A DNA stretch of 64,000 nt, taken from Membranipora membranacea. Lineage: Eukaryota > Bryozoa > Gymnolaemata > Cheilostomatida > Membraniporidae. Both the position numbers and the translations under genes were made by a program. Position 1 is the stretch's first letter, and the number at the start of each line of letters is the position of its first letter. The stretch spans positions 36,272,001 to 36,336,000 of the forward strand of contig OU612065.1 of assembly GCA_914767715.1 (NCBI GenBank), read 5' to 3'. This document shows, one piece after another, positions 51,640-63,250 of the stretch. The notes beneath the pieces are model-generated. The model made no database searches and was not told where the DNA came from. It saw only the letters and a list, made by a program, of their open reading frames with translations.

Positions 51640-54600
51640 ATGATATCATTTCCACAGGTAACATCAAATCACAGCTCAATATAAACAGTATGAAACATTG
51701 ACGAGGTTTAGCCAAACATTCTCTTACTTTCTCTTATAATAGAAGACATGTTTACAGTTGAGATTCAGGATCTGACAGAGACAAAATAGACAGACAGTGT
51801 TCACTGTCTCAAGGCTAGCATTATATTTGGCGCCGAAAAATGGCGGCCGTGTTTTAGCTGAGCTCTGTAAATATTACTCTATTTCACCAGTTTTAACTAT
51901 ATCTGACTAGTGAAACCTGTCAAGATTGACAGGGAAACTCTCCTATCACTCAACAGCAGTACTAAAGTCATCCAGAAAGACTATTGGAACACTAGTTACA
52001 AGGAGTTAGTAAAGAGCAAGTGCCCTGAGCTGCTACGCAGTAAGAAAAGAGGGAAAAGAGCTGGTGCAAGAAACAAGCTAAGAACACTCAAACTCAATGG
52101 TAAAATCAAGACCAGCCTGCCTTCTATACTTCTAGCCAACACCAACAGGCTATACAACAAGTTAGATGAGTTACAGGCCACACTTACCACCAATCTTGTT
52201 CAGAATTGTTGTCTCATAGCCATCACTGAGTCATGGCTTACAAGCAACTTCTCAGACAATCAGATAGCCTTAGCAAACTACAGTGTATTTAGAGCTGACA
52301 GAGAGGGGATTACAAGCAACAAAAACAAAGGAGGTGGATTAACTCTATATGTTAATAAAGACTACTGTTCAGGTGTCAAGGTCATATCCCGGCACTGCTC
52401 GCCATATTTAGAAACCATGGCAATCTCCTTGAGACCATATTGGACTCCTCGTGAAATCTCCACTATAACGGTGCTACTCATCTATGCAACTGTGTTTGAA
52501 ACCACGCCCATCTCAGTTGCCACAGCAACCAGGGATGCCATCCACAAACAAATAGATGAACTAGAGACAGTCTATCCTGACTCAACACTGATAGCACTAG
52601 GTGACCTCAATCATGTGGACATTAAATTGCCCAACTACACACAGCAGATCAACTGTACAACACGCGGCAGTAACACTCTGGATAAGTGCTATTTAAAACG
52701 TAAGAATGCCTACAAATGCCACAAAATAGCTAAGCTGGGTAATTCAGACCATCATCCTATATTTTTGTTGCCTAAATCTACAACCTCAAAGTCTTCTAAC
52801 CCTACTATCAAAGTTAGAGACTGGAGCTCTGATAATACAGACAAGCTAATCTGTGCCCTAGAGACAACAGATTGGGAGTGCCTTACATATGATCAGCCGG
52901 ATGCCAGTAAACAGGCTGAGATTATTTCCGACTACATCAGCTTCACCTACAATGACTGTGTCCCCGTGACAGAGAAGGTAGTTAAGCCTGACAAATCATG
53001 GATGAATGGTAAAATCAGCAAACTGCTAGCAGACAGGCACCTCGCTCTATCCCAGCATCAACCAAACAAGCTTAAATCCATCAAAGCTGAACTACAACGC
53101 GAGATAAGACGTGCTAAACGAAGGTATGCAAGTAAAGTTGAACAATCATTAAAATCTGATAACTCTCGGCAATCATGGGATCAGCTCAAGTCAATACTTC
53201 AACTGAAAAAACCCAACTCTCAATGTCATCTACCACCCGAGATATTGAATAAACATTACACCAGGTTTGAGAAAGTTATACCTCCACCCAACCTCCCTCA
53301 AACTACACCAGACACTCCATCAGTCTCCAGTGACAAAGTGCTAAAAAGCTTGAGATCGGTCAATATACGTAAAAGTACTGGGCCTGACAACATCCCGAAT
53401 AAGCTGTTGAAAACTGCAGCGTACAGCCTCTCAGAGCCTCTATGCGATCTGTTTAACAACTGCATTTCTCAGGGAGTCTTCCCCAATGTATGGAAGTTGT
53501 CTACCATCATCCCTATTCCGAAGAATGCAGGGGCGAGCGAGCCAAAAGAGTTCCGTCCGATCGCACTCACCCCTACAATATCTAAGGTATTTGAAAAGCT
53601 TCTGCTACAGTTTCTCAAACCATGTCTCACCGATAATACTCAGTTTGCATATCAGCAGCACCGCTCCACTGAAGATGCACTAGCATCCCTACTAGACATA
53701 GTCACAGAACATCTTGACAATAATGCTAAGAATCATGCGAGATGTCTATTTATAGACTTCTCAAGTGCATTCAATACTATCAGCCCTACCACACTCTGCA
53801 ACCAGCTGCAAGAAACCAGACTGAATCCCGCAATACTCAACCTTGTATATGACTTTATGACAAACCGCTCTCAGAAGGTTCTCACTGAACAGGGCCTCTC
53901 ATCCGCACTAGCTACCTCTGTCGGAACTCCACAAGGTTGTGTTATCAGTCCCCTTCTTTTTTCAATATATGTACAGCATATGCCTAAGCCTAGCTCTGGT
54001 AACTTTCATCTGATTAAATATGCTGACGACACAGTATTGATTGAGCTTTTGTCGAGAAGTGATGTTTCATGTATGGGTAATGCTGCCCAAGATTTGGCTG
54101 GTTGGTGTCATGATAATGATCTATTTTTGAATGGGTCAAAGACAAAGGAGCTTGTATTGTGCAATCTTAGAGACAATCCTGTACATGATAGCTTAGTTAT
54201 CAATGGTAATAATGTAGAGCAGGTTGACAGTTTTAAATACTTAGGCACTATTATTGACAAAAAGCTTAAGTTCCAAGAATATTCCATCGAAGTCATCAAG
54301 AAAGCCCGCAAGAGACTTTACATCATGAAGAAGCTGTATTCAATGCATATAGCTGTGCCTCTTAGAATGCAATGCTATACTACTTTTATTGAATGTATAT
54401 TTTTGTACCACCTTAGCACTCTATATGGCCACTTATCCTCGTCATCTAGGAAATCGCTCAATAAAGTTATAAGCCTCGCAGGCTATCTAGGTAGCTGCAA
54501 TTTTGACACCATCGAGGCAATATACGAAAGAGTGATGAGAACAAGATGCCTCAGACTCGTAGCTACTGACCACGCTGACCCAGTATTTACATTCGATAAA

Positions 54601-54871
54601 CTTCCGTCTGGTCGATACAGAGCAATCAAAACGAGGGTAAACATACGAACTGACTGTTTCCGATCCCTCTGTGTGCGGAAGTTAAATAGTATACTTTTTT
54701 AGCCAACTAGTGATAATTCTTACTGTTTATTTTTTTTTTTTTCAATTTTTACAACCAACCAGACCAAAACTTTTTAATGTTTTACACCATAACTTTTATT
54801 GCTCAGCGAAAACAAAATATTTCTCAAACATGAGACTGTAATAAACGATGAATGAATGAAGCAATCAAAGG
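51640..54871 (+). mobile_element. Non-LTR retrotransposon (CR1/L2/Rex1-like), near full length
   Basis: One long frame with endonuclease and reverse transcriptase, followed by a short 3' UTR ending in the tandem tail GATGAATGAATGAA at about 54,857-54,870, as in CR1/L2-type elements. The 5' end is not defined; ATTTGGCGCCGAAAAATGG at 51,823 may be part of the 5' UTR. No poly-A tail. It inserted beside the Ngaro-like remains. Confidence 0.8.
51910..54702 (+). CDS. Non-LTR ORF2: AP endonuclease and reverse transcriptase
   Basis: 930 codons without a stop. Endonuclease: LLANTNRLYNKLDEL, ITESWL (catalytic Glu), LIALGDLNHVD and LGNSDHHPIF (SDH). Reverse transcriptase: STGPDNIPNKLL, EFRPIALTPTISKVFEKLL, CLFIDFSSAFNTI (Asp), GTPQGCVISPLLFSIYV and IKYADDTVLI (YADD), then DSFKYLGTIIDKKLKF. 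All catalytic residues are present. No RNase H or zinc knuckle follows. No ATG occurs before about residue 171, inside the endonuclease; the first in-frame codon after the upstream TGA is at 51,907, so translation must begin elsewhere (reinitiation, non-AUG, or a lost start). Confidence 0.92.
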   Translation: MKPVKIDRETLLSLNSSTKVIQKDYWNTSYKELVKSKCPELLRSKKRGKRAGARNKLRTLKLNGKIKTSLPSILLANTNRLYNKLDELQATLTTNLVQNCCLIAITESWLTSNFSDNQIALANYSVFRADREGITSNKNKGGGLTLYVNKDYCSGVKVISRHCSPYLETMAISLRPYWTPREISTITVLLIYATVFETTPISVATATRDAIHKQIDELETVYPDSTLIALGDLNHVDIKLPNYTQQINCTTRGSNTLDKCYLKRKNAYKCHKIAKLGNSDHHPIFLLPKSTTSKSSNPTIKVRDWSSDNTDKLICALETTDWECLTYDQPDASKQAEIISDYISFTYNDCVPVTEKVVKPDKSWMNGKISKLLADRHLALSQHQPNKLKSIKAELQREIRRAKRRYASKVEQSLKSDNSRQSWDQLKSILQLKKPNSQCHLPPEILNKHYTRFEKVIPPPNLPQTTPDTPSVSSDKVLKSLRSVNIRKSTGPDNIPNKLLKTAAYSLSEPLCDLFNNCISQGVFPNVWKLSTIIPIPKNAGASEPKEFRPIALTPTISKVFEKLLLQFLKPCLTDNTQFAYQQHRSTEDALASLLDIVTEHLDNNAKNHARCLFIDFSSAFNTISPTTLCNQLQETRLNPAILNLVYDFMTNRSQKVLTEQGLSSALATSVGTPQGCVISPLLFSIYVQHMPKPSSGNFHLIKYADDTVLIELLSRSDVSCMGNAAQDLAGWCHDNDLFLNGSKTKELVLCNLRDNPVHDSLVINGNNVEQVDSFKYLGTIIDKKLKFQEYSIEVIKKARKRLYIMKKLYSMHIAVPLRMQCYTTFIECIFLYHLSTLYGHLSSSSRKSLNKVISLAGYLGSCNFDTIEAIYERVMRTRCLRLVATDHADPVFTFDKLPSGRYRAIKTRVNIRTDCFRSLCVRKLNSILF

Positions 54872-54879
54872 ATTGATGA

Positions 54880-55300
54880 GTTTAAATCTCCCACAATTCA
54901 ATACAAAGTGATCACATAACTTCCTTGTTGCCAGATCAGTATTTTATATAACATGCTGGAGTTGTCGGGGCTTGTTGGGAAGGCCAGACGACTTGAGGAA
55001 AATTTGATTTCTTTTATTGTATACCAATTTTACTGAAACTATGATATCATATTTTGTCAATCATGGCAGCAAACATTTTGGTTTGGCTGCAATCTAGCCG
55101 CTGCATGTATTTGATACTCTATTCTGATATTCAGTAACAATATAAAGGGCATAGTTTAGAGAAAATATAGGGGAGGCAGAAATTGCTGAAGGCACAAAGG
55201 AACACCAACTGTGATGCTGTACGCTTGTCCGATGTGTTTGAAGCTGAATAAATAGCAAATGGCAGCTGATTCCATCCAAGATTATTCAATAATAGTATTA
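54880..55300. other. No gene recognised
   Basis: AT-rich sequence between the non-LTR element and a SINE; the short minus frames have no domain. Confidence 0.4.
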
Positions 55301-55304
55301 ATTG

Positions 55305-55560
55305 GGCTAGGGAGCGGCTGTGGTGCAATGGGTAAGGTATGGGTTTTATCAATCGAGAGGTCCCGCGTTCAATTCCCGGTCGGTCTTGTTGGTGTCAGGA
55401 AGAGCATCCGACCTCAAATGCTTCTCACACGGTATCACAGGGTATTGAGACTATGAATGGACGTGAGTTTTAGTATTAAATGGGCTACCTTACTTAGCAT
55501 TCTAGAGGAGGATGTGCCACCCTGCCTCCCCTAGGACTCGGGCCTCATTGTCGTATATGT
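55305..55560 (+). repeat. tRNA-derived SINE (family B) with RTE-like tail motif
   Basis: GGCTGTGGTGCAATGGGTAA is A-box-like, CGCGTTCAATTCCC is B-box-like, and TCAGGAAGAGCATCCGACC is a phrase widespread in SINEs and RTE 3' ends (usually CAGGAAGGGCATCC). A distinct family from those at 9.4, 12.6, 18.6 and 26.5 kb. Confidence 0.75.
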
Positions 55561-55579
55561 ATAAGTACTAGTTGCATGT

Positions 55580-56140
55580 GCATTACCTGTGTATATATAT
55601 ATAAGATATATTGGTGTGACCTATATGCATTTGACAGAGCAGCATGCAGCAGGTTCTGGGACTGTCATGTGACCTTTTTATAAGGCTATTAGCTAGCTTT
55701 ACCTTTGTTCTGCTGTCATTGTGTTGAGCGTCAATCTGCTCACCAAAATCTGATCGACCTTCCCCAAGTTTTGTCAGCTTATATATTCATATCCTCTCAA
55801 GCCATCCACTTCTATGGTCTTCATAGCTGGAGATATAGACAGTTTTCTGATCTCTGATTAAGGCCCCCATTCGGAGTTGTCCTCTCTCCGGTTTGGTACT
55901 TTTAACCCACGCCGCATAGGAAAAACGTGCTGAAAAGAGGGTTATGTTGATAACAGCCTATAATAGGATAACATTATTTTTGATTCAGAATCTGCAGCAT
56001 TGAAAATTTTGGGAAATACATTTAGTATTTGGATAGTCAATTATAGCATTTTCTGCCTGTTTTGCGGACAATTTGGCAGAATTTTTCATGAGTCTCGTCA
56101 CTAAAATTAAGATTTAACAACATTCAAGCCTCCAATGATT
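55580..56140. other. No gene recognised
   Basis: I searched the plus strand here for p20 and p10 exons that could accompany the stray terminal exon at 56,147 and found none. Confidence 0.4.
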
Positions 56141-56146
56141 CTTTAG

Positions 56147-56213
56147 ACCAGGTTCAATCATTAACAAACGGAGAGAAAGTGCAGACGAAGACTTATTATC
56201 AGTGGTCGGTTGA
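56147..56213 (+). pseudogene. Stray copy of the caspase gene's terminal exon
   Basis: After CTTTAG the frame reads QVQSLTNGEKV, TKTYYQWSVEKTTP and TGA, parallel to exon 17 of the LRR-Roco-caspase gene (LIQRFERAGEI, KKTYYQW). Same acceptor phase, same stop position, and similar TTCTTCTCTCCA sequence just downstream. It is either the relic of a second, deleted gene copy or an exon of an undetected gene. Confidence 0.6.
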
Positions 56214-56229
56214 AAAGACCACACCATGA

Positions 56230-57100
56230 GATTTTCTTCTCTCCATCTTCTGACAGATGATGATGATCACCTGATTATATCTTCTTAGGTACAAACTAGT
56301 AGTATTACATATTCGTTGTATTTTCAAATTTCGGGGCTGTACAATCTATGGAAATACCTCCCGGTTCGCGCGAAGCTCGAAGGTTCAGTTTATGCTGCTG
56401 AGCTGTGTGGAATGGCGTGGTCATCATCTAGGGCTGCAGATCGGGAGGCCCAGTGTCAAGTCCTGGAGGCAGATATATTCGGAGTTTCGACTTGCACTGA
56501 GCTCGAGCTCAAAAAATTCAGGAAAACACACTGAAAAGAGGCGAATTTGTCAGTTTTGTTAATGCCCTTATGCTGTAAGATGCCTTCTGCTCATCCAATT
56601 GATTTTCTCAGCTATCTTTAACATGTGAATCCAACTGGGCCAGTGAGTCTTCAGTTACATTTTATCATACTAGAGCAGACTTGCACCATTGTTTCATCTA
56701 CTTTATTTCTATCAGAAAATATGAGTTTTTTTTTTAAGTTTTATTTTCCGCAGCTCTTTCTTATTGTGCGTATATACCAAATTATATAATTATCAATCCT
56801 CAACAGTTCATGACTGGGAGACAAGAAATAAAAATATCATGATACGTATAACAGATATATCGTATATCTCGAGTTCTGAGTTTTATATGTAGATAACTTA
56901 AAATTGTGGAAAAAGTTAATTTTAGTTAAATCCCTTTGAAGGCATTGTGCGCAAGCGCACTATATTCAGCCACGCCGCCAATTAGGAAATAAGTCGAGTA
57001 AACACGGTATAGATATTCGCGTCAAAAAAGTCATTCGTCACAATCGGAATTTGACTTTAATGCCATTTCCATGGGGCGATTACTCCCGAAATCCTTGCAT
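56230..57100. other. No gene recognised
   Basis: Contains a plus-strand frame at 56,316-56,534 with a weakly tRNA-like phrase (GTGTCAAGTCCTGG) that I do not accept as a SINE. Otherwise AT-rich. Confidence 0.35.
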
Positions 57101-57109
57101 AATCGATCC

Positions 57110-57660
57110 ATGGAACCATAGTGAATATAAATTTATCTAGCCTACTGTTTAGTAAATTTTGAGTCACAACAATAAAGGGAAAATATCGCTGTACAGTAAA
57201 TGCGCAAAGAAAGTGTTTGAAGATTGGAAAGTTGAGACAACAAACCTATCTAATACACTATCCCAGACAGTAAGCATAGAGAGCAGAATTACGATAAAGA
57301 GTTACAGGGATTAGACGATTTAAATTTAGGTGACATAATTCATCCGATACACTAAGAATTGAGTATATATTTCTTTTTATCCTGCATGGGTCAGCCCTAT
57401 CTCACTCCTGCATTGGCTCCATATCTGTATAAGATGGTCCTGGTTCTGACTATATTAATAAATATAAAATATGAGGTCAATAATAATCTGAGTAAATAAA
57501 GGTCAAAATCAGGCATTGCAGGTCTGTCCTGTGTATTTTGGGAACTCTATCCTGTAAAATACCGGCAGCATATGACTGATTATTTAGGACATTAGATAAT
57601 AAAACTTTACACAGGATATTTTGTAGGTAGGATAATGTATTACCGTTCCAATATCTCAAT
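57110..57660. repeat. Dispersed repeat, copy 2
   Basis: Close match of the 5.97-6.6 kb copy in the same order and orientation, truncated at the 3' side. Includes the related minus frame ending CLILTFIYSDYY. Confidence 0.75.
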
Positions 57661-57965
57661 GAGTTACTTCATGTCTACAATCATCAATGCATGTTACTCA
57701 GTCAGTTACTGATGATGAAGGTATATAGGATTTGCATGGGGAAAAATGAAAAATTTCTTCTGGGCGTGAATTACTGATGGCAGTAAGAATTCTCCCCACA
57801 AGGGAAGGCGACTCCCATACACTACCAAACGTATATCCTCTAACCAAGAGTTAGAGTCAGTTAGAGTTAGAGTTGCTCATACTGATCATTATATGCAAAA
57901 AAAACAAGTTATAGCTGCTTTAGCCAATCACAAAAATTACTGAGTGACATCATTTTTCAAGGTAG

Positions 57966-58022
57966 ATGAGCCCTTACATACTTATACTCTCTAGAGAAGT
58001 ATAAGTATGTAAGGGCCCATCT
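57966..58022. repeat. Perfect 19-bp hairpin with paired flanks
   Basis: GCCCTTACATACTTATACT (57,970-57,988) and its exact reverse complement (57,998-58,016) enclose a 9-nt loop. The flanks AGATG and CATCT also pair with a one-base bulge on each side. It could be a small-RNA precursor-like hairpin or a MITE remnant. Confidence 0.75.
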
Positions 58023-58615
58023 TCATCTGACTCTATAACTACCTTCTGTTTACGGGGCCTACCTCTCTTCTTTTTCTCTCCTTTAAATCATAGAAACATA
58101 AAACTTCAAGTCAAGCTGATTTCTGATTTGAGTTTTTGTTCCAGTTCCATACACAATGACTTTAATAGGATTATCACATATTCTTTTGGTTTTAGTAGAG
58201 AGTTACGAAATTTTGTATTTGTCTTTTCTCAATACGTGAACTTGTTGTCATGTATACGTTTTCTTGATTGGTCAGTTTTGAGGTTTAATGTGATCTGGAG
58301 TTACACTCTCACGACAGTGGAAAATACTACTTGGTATAAATAAAAAATAATACACCCTGACAGGTAGAAATTTTCAGATCATATCAAATGTAATATTTTA
58401 ACGGTGCCATGAAGTTGTCATATCATGTATGCTTTCACATTCTCGGTCAGATTTCGAAACCTCACTAAAGTTTGGCAATTATCTATTGTTAACTAAGAAC
58501 TTTGGGTGTTGTCCTGACAATATATAATTGATAACTTCAATAGAAATATTCATAAGATACATTAGAAGATGGCGCGGAAATAGGAATATCCTATCACACC
58601 GCCTACCTCCATCAT

Positions 58616-59146
58616 CTAGGTGTCGTTTGGGTTTTCTCTTCTTAGTGGTAGAGTTCCCGCCTGATGGAGTTTTAGCTGGCGTTGGAACCGGGGTGATCTT
58701 TCTTCCTCCTTTTCATCTCTGGAGTTTTCTGGAGTCTTGAGCTTACCCTTCTGCAGTAACTCACGAGCGTTAGACCAGATAGACTGCTGACGTATACTAT
58801 CCTCATAGATCTAATAAAACAGCAACAATATCTACTGTCACAACACAAGAGATTCAGTGCTGCATTTAACTCATAGGTTCTATAAAGTGGCGTACTGAAT
58901 GGAAGCATCTATTTATCATAAAAAAAATTACTAACCAAAGAGCCCTGTATGTTGTAGTTCTATGCGTTCTTGCATGGTAAGGCCATATCAGCATCAATAT
59001 CATCCAGACATCTGTACTTGTGAATCTTGATATTTTTACGGATTTTCTTGGAGTCCATCTGTTTCCTGATCACATCATAGTAGTCAGTTAGTTCTCTACG
59101 ACTTGGTAGCTGGTAGAATGGTTCACTTAGTATACGACCATCACTA
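58616..59146 (-). pseudogene. SMARCA2/4 (Brahma/BRG1)-type bromodomain pseudogene, two exons
   Basis: Exon 59,146-58,936 (TTCTCAG before, GTTAGT after) reads SDGRILSEPFYQLPSRREL, DYYDVIRKQMD, HKYRCLDDIDADMALPCKNA, then TAG, then NYNIQGSL. Exon 58,810 onward (TTATTAG before) continues in phase with IYEDSIRQQSIWSNARELLQ. This is the order of the BRG1/Brahma bromodomain, with the YY and the acetyl-lysine-binding Asn kept. The TAG stands where the functional gene has Gln. No ATPase exons are present: the copy starts at the edge of 5S array 2, so it is a truncated duplicate of a chromatin-remodeller gene whose working copy must be elsewhere. Confidence 0.8.
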
Positions 59147-60435
59147 CTGAGAACAAAGAGGACATATCAAGATGTCAGGTTAGTCAGTTAAATTAGAGAA
59201 ACTATCAAAAGTACTAAAACCTAAATTCCTCCAGGGTGAGTGGCATTTACTGCTACAATCATTTTGTTTTAACAGTCAATGAGTAACCCCACAGAGTTGA
59301 TTAACAACTCCTTGACTACACACAGAAACCACAAATTGGAGTTCCGATTTATTTCGTTTTATCATAACAACTCTCACACACTATCAAGCCGCTCCAATGA
59401 ACTTAATGTTCCATTCTCGTACTCTTCATTATATCTTTCATCTATTATAGAACATATATTTCCCTTCCATAACATTGTTAGTATGCAATTTACCTTTTTT
59501 ATTTTATTTGAGGAGGGACTGGTTGGATTGGCTGCCAGGTTTCAACCAAGCTGCCGGGTTAGATGGCTCATGCAAGCATCTATTAACGGCATTGGACTTT
59601 TTGCGGAGAATTTGTAGCATGCAATCAAATGAACTATGTGGCAACACTCATTTTGACGGGACATCACGCTTAGCTCCATTGTTTAACATTCTTTTGGTCT
59701 AAACGCCCCACTCGCAGCGCAGGATTAAAAGCGGAAGTTATAAGCTGGCAGCAAGTAGCGGGCTCTGGTAAGTTACTCTTTTGTTTGATTGTGACAGTAC
59801 CAGCAGTAATCTAAGCACTAGACTGGACTGTAGGGCAAGGGAACTAAAATGTGACACTCGTGTGTGATCCATCGTACAGCCACAGATATTCTGATTTTAT
59901 GAAATCTATACCTGTTTAGTTAGCAAAATCTGATGTCCGCGGCTGGATTTTGGTAATTATGTGCACATCGACACACTTAACCGAGCTAGTGAACACCAGC
60001 CATTATCAGGATTACCGCCTAAAAGTCATAATTGTTATGGTTTCTGGAGTATCGTCCAAAAGTGATAGCAAAGCAGCACCAGTCAAACATCTTATCCGGC
60101 ATCCTCTTCTTGGCATGGGGGACAAACCTCTGGTAGTACCAGCGATCCCCTACGCTGAGCTTGTCAAATATCGCTGCTGCCAAATTCAAATGGGGATTGA
60201 CACATAATGCAGGATTTTCAGGAATTTATCTTCTCAAAATTTGCACTTTTCGTCTTCTTTTTCGTCGCAATACACACGCTTGCTTAGCTGCCGTTTAGGA
60301 ATGATTGGGGGGGGGGTGAAGAAGGGGTGGTGCTGAGCTGACCCTTAAAAAATTCACTTCATGCAGCTCATATTGAGTGTAGAGCAAATAATATAACATG
60401 TTGTTTTTAGGTTTTAAAAACGGAAAATTATCAAA

Positions 60436-60554
60436 AGTCTACAGCACCCAGTATTCCCAGGCGGTCACCCATCCAAGTACTAACTGGGCTCGACGTTGCT
60501 TAGCTTCAGTGATCGGACGAGAACTGGCGTTTTCAACGTGATATGGCCGTAGAC
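60436..60554 (-). rRNA. 5S ribosomal RNA, array 2 copy 1
   Basis: Full 5S with the canonical 5' end GTCTACGGCC pairing perfectly with the 3' GTAGAC. Contains GATCACTGAAGCTAAGC and CCCAGTTAGTACTTGG, the common animal sequence. Followed by a TTTT terminator. Confidence 0.96.
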
Positions 60555-61786
60555 AATTATGGTGATTAATTTTAGCAGTTTTATGCTTGGATGCAGGAAT
60601 AACTAAACAAGGGCATGCAACTCTTGTTTTGATTTGCATGTTTATAGTCTTATTCCTAGACATTTTAACTTGTTTCTCTATATGACAACAGAATCATCCT
60701 TCTCCTTCTTCATTATATCTTTCATCTATTATAGAACATACATTTCTCTTCCATAACATTGTTAGTATGCAATTTACCTTTTCGATTTTATTTGAGGAGG
60801 GACTGGTTGGTTTGGCTGCCAGGTTTCAACCCAGCTGCCGGGTTTGATGGCTCATACAAACATCTTTTAACGGCATTGGACTTTTTGCGGAGAATTTGTA
60901 GCAGGCTATGAAATGAACTCTGTGGCAACAATCGTCTTGACGCGACATCACGCTTAGCTCCATTGTGTAACATTCTGTCGGACTAAGCGCCGCACTCACC
61001 GCGCAGGATTAAAAGCGCAAGTCATAAGCTGGCAGCAAGTAGCGGACTCTGGTAAGTTACTCTTTTGTTTGATTGTGACAGTACCAGCAGTGATCTAAGC
61101 ACTAGTCTGGACTGTAGGCCAAGGAAATTACAATGTGACACTCGTGTGTGATCCATCGTACAGCCACAGATATTCTGATTTTATGAAATCTATACCTGTT
61201 TAGTTAGCAAAATCTGATGTCCGCGGCTGGATTTTGGTAATCATGTGCACATCGACACACTTAACCTAACTAGTGAACACCAGCCATTATCAGGATTACC
61301 GCCTACAAGTCATAATTTCTGTTGTCAATAACAATAGCCTATAATGGCTGCTGCAATCTTCCAATTTCGCTAGCTTTCCTTCTGGTTATCATTTCTGGAG
61401 TATCGTCCAAAAGTGATGGCAAAGTAGCACCGGTCAAACATCTTTTCCGGCATCCTCTTCTTGGCATGGGGGACAAACCTCTGATAGTACCAGCGATCCC
61501 CTACGCTGAGCTTGTCAAATATCGCTGCTGCCAAATTCAAATGGGGATTGACACATAATGCAGGATTTTCTTGAATCTTCTCAAAATTTGCACTTTTCGT
61601 CTTCTTTTTCGTCGCAATACACACGCTTGCTTAGCTGCCGTTTAGGAATAATTGGGGGGGGGGGGGGTGAAGAAGGGGTGGTGCTGAGCTGACCCTTAAA
61701 AAATTCACTTCATGCAGCTCATATTGAGTGTAGAGCAAATAATATAACATGTTGTTTTTAGGTTTTAAAAATAAAAAATTATCAAA

Positions 61787-61905
61787 AGTCTACAGCACCC
61801 AGTATTCCCAGGCGGTCACCCATCCAAGTACTAACTGGGCTCGACGTTGCTTAGCTTCCGTGATCGGACGAGAACTGGCGTTTTCAACGTGATATGGCCG
61901 TAGAC
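61787..61905 (-). rRNA. 5S ribosomal RNA, array 2 copy 2
   Basis: As array 2 copy 1, with one private change (CACGGAAGC for CACTGAAGC) next to the A box. Confidence 0.96.
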
Positions 61906-63131
61906 AATTATGGTGATTAATTTTAGCAGTTTTATGCTTGGATGCAGGAATAACTAAACAAGGGCATGCAACTCTTGTTTTGATTTGCATGTTTATAGTC
62001 TTATTCCTAGACATTTTAACTTGTTTCTCTATATGACAACAGAATCATCCTTCTCCTTCTTCATTATATCTTTCATCTATTATAGAACATACATTTCTCT
62101 TCCATAACATTGTTAGTATGCAATTTACCTTTTCGATTTTATTTGAGGAGGGACTGGTTGGTTTGGCTGCCAGGTTTCAACCCAGCTGCCGGGTTTGATG
62201 GCTCATACAAACATCTTTTAACGGCATTGGACTTTTTGCGGAGAATTTGTAGCATGCTATGAAATGAACTCTGTGGCAACAATCGTCTTGACGCGACATC
62301 ACGCTTAGCTCCATTGTGTAACATTCTGTCGGACTAAGCGCCGCACTCACCGCGCAGGATTAAAAGCGCAAGTCATAAGCTGGCAGCAAGTAGCGGACTC
62401 TGGTAAGTTACTCTTTTGTTTGATTGTGACAGTACCAGCAGTGATCTAAGCACTAGTCTGGACTGTAGGCCAAGGGGATTACAATGTGACACTCGTGTGT
62501 GATCCATCGTACAGCCACAGATATTCTGATTTTATGAAATCTATACCTGTTTAGTTAGCAAAATCTGATGTCCGCGGCTGGATTTTGGTAATCATGTGCA
62601 CATCGACACACTTAACCTAACTAGTGAACACCAGCCATTATCAGGATTACCGCCTACAAGTCATAATTTCTGTTGTCAATAACAATAGCCTATAATGGCT
62701 GCTGCAATCTTCCAATTTCGCTAGCTTTCCTTCTGGTTATCATTTCTGGAGTATCGTCCAAAAGTGATGGCAAAGCAGCACCGGTCAAACATCTTTTCCG
62801 GTATCCTCTTCTTGGCATGGGGGACAAACCTCTGATAGTACCAGCGATCCCCTACGCTGAGCTTGTCAAATATCGCTGCTGCCAAATTCAAATGGGGATT
62901 GACACATAATGCAGGATTTTCTTGAATCTTCTCAAAATTTGCACTTTTCGTCTTCTTTTTCGTCGCAATACACACGCTTGCTTAGCTGCCGTTTAGGAAT
63001 AATTGGGGGGGGTGAAGAAGGGGTGGTGCTGAGCTGACCCTTAAAAAATTCACTTCATGCAGCTCATATTGAGTGTAGAGCAAATAATATAACATGTTGT
63101 TTTTAGGTTTTAAAAATGGAAAATTATCAAA

Positions 63132-63250
63132 AGTCTACAGCACCCAGTATTCCCAGGCGGTCACCCATCCAAGTACTAACTGGGCTCGACGTTGCTTAGC
63201 TTCAGTGATCGGACGAGAACTGGCGTTTTCAACGTGATATGGCCGTAGAC
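63132..63250 (-). rRNA. 5S ribosomal RNA, array 2 copy 3
   Basis: Same as array 2 copy 1, with canonical helix I and T-run terminator. Confidence 0.96.

Noticed and set aside
56390-56470. Additional tRNA-like SINE head
   Set aside because: Only a weak B-box-like phrase; the A box is not credible.
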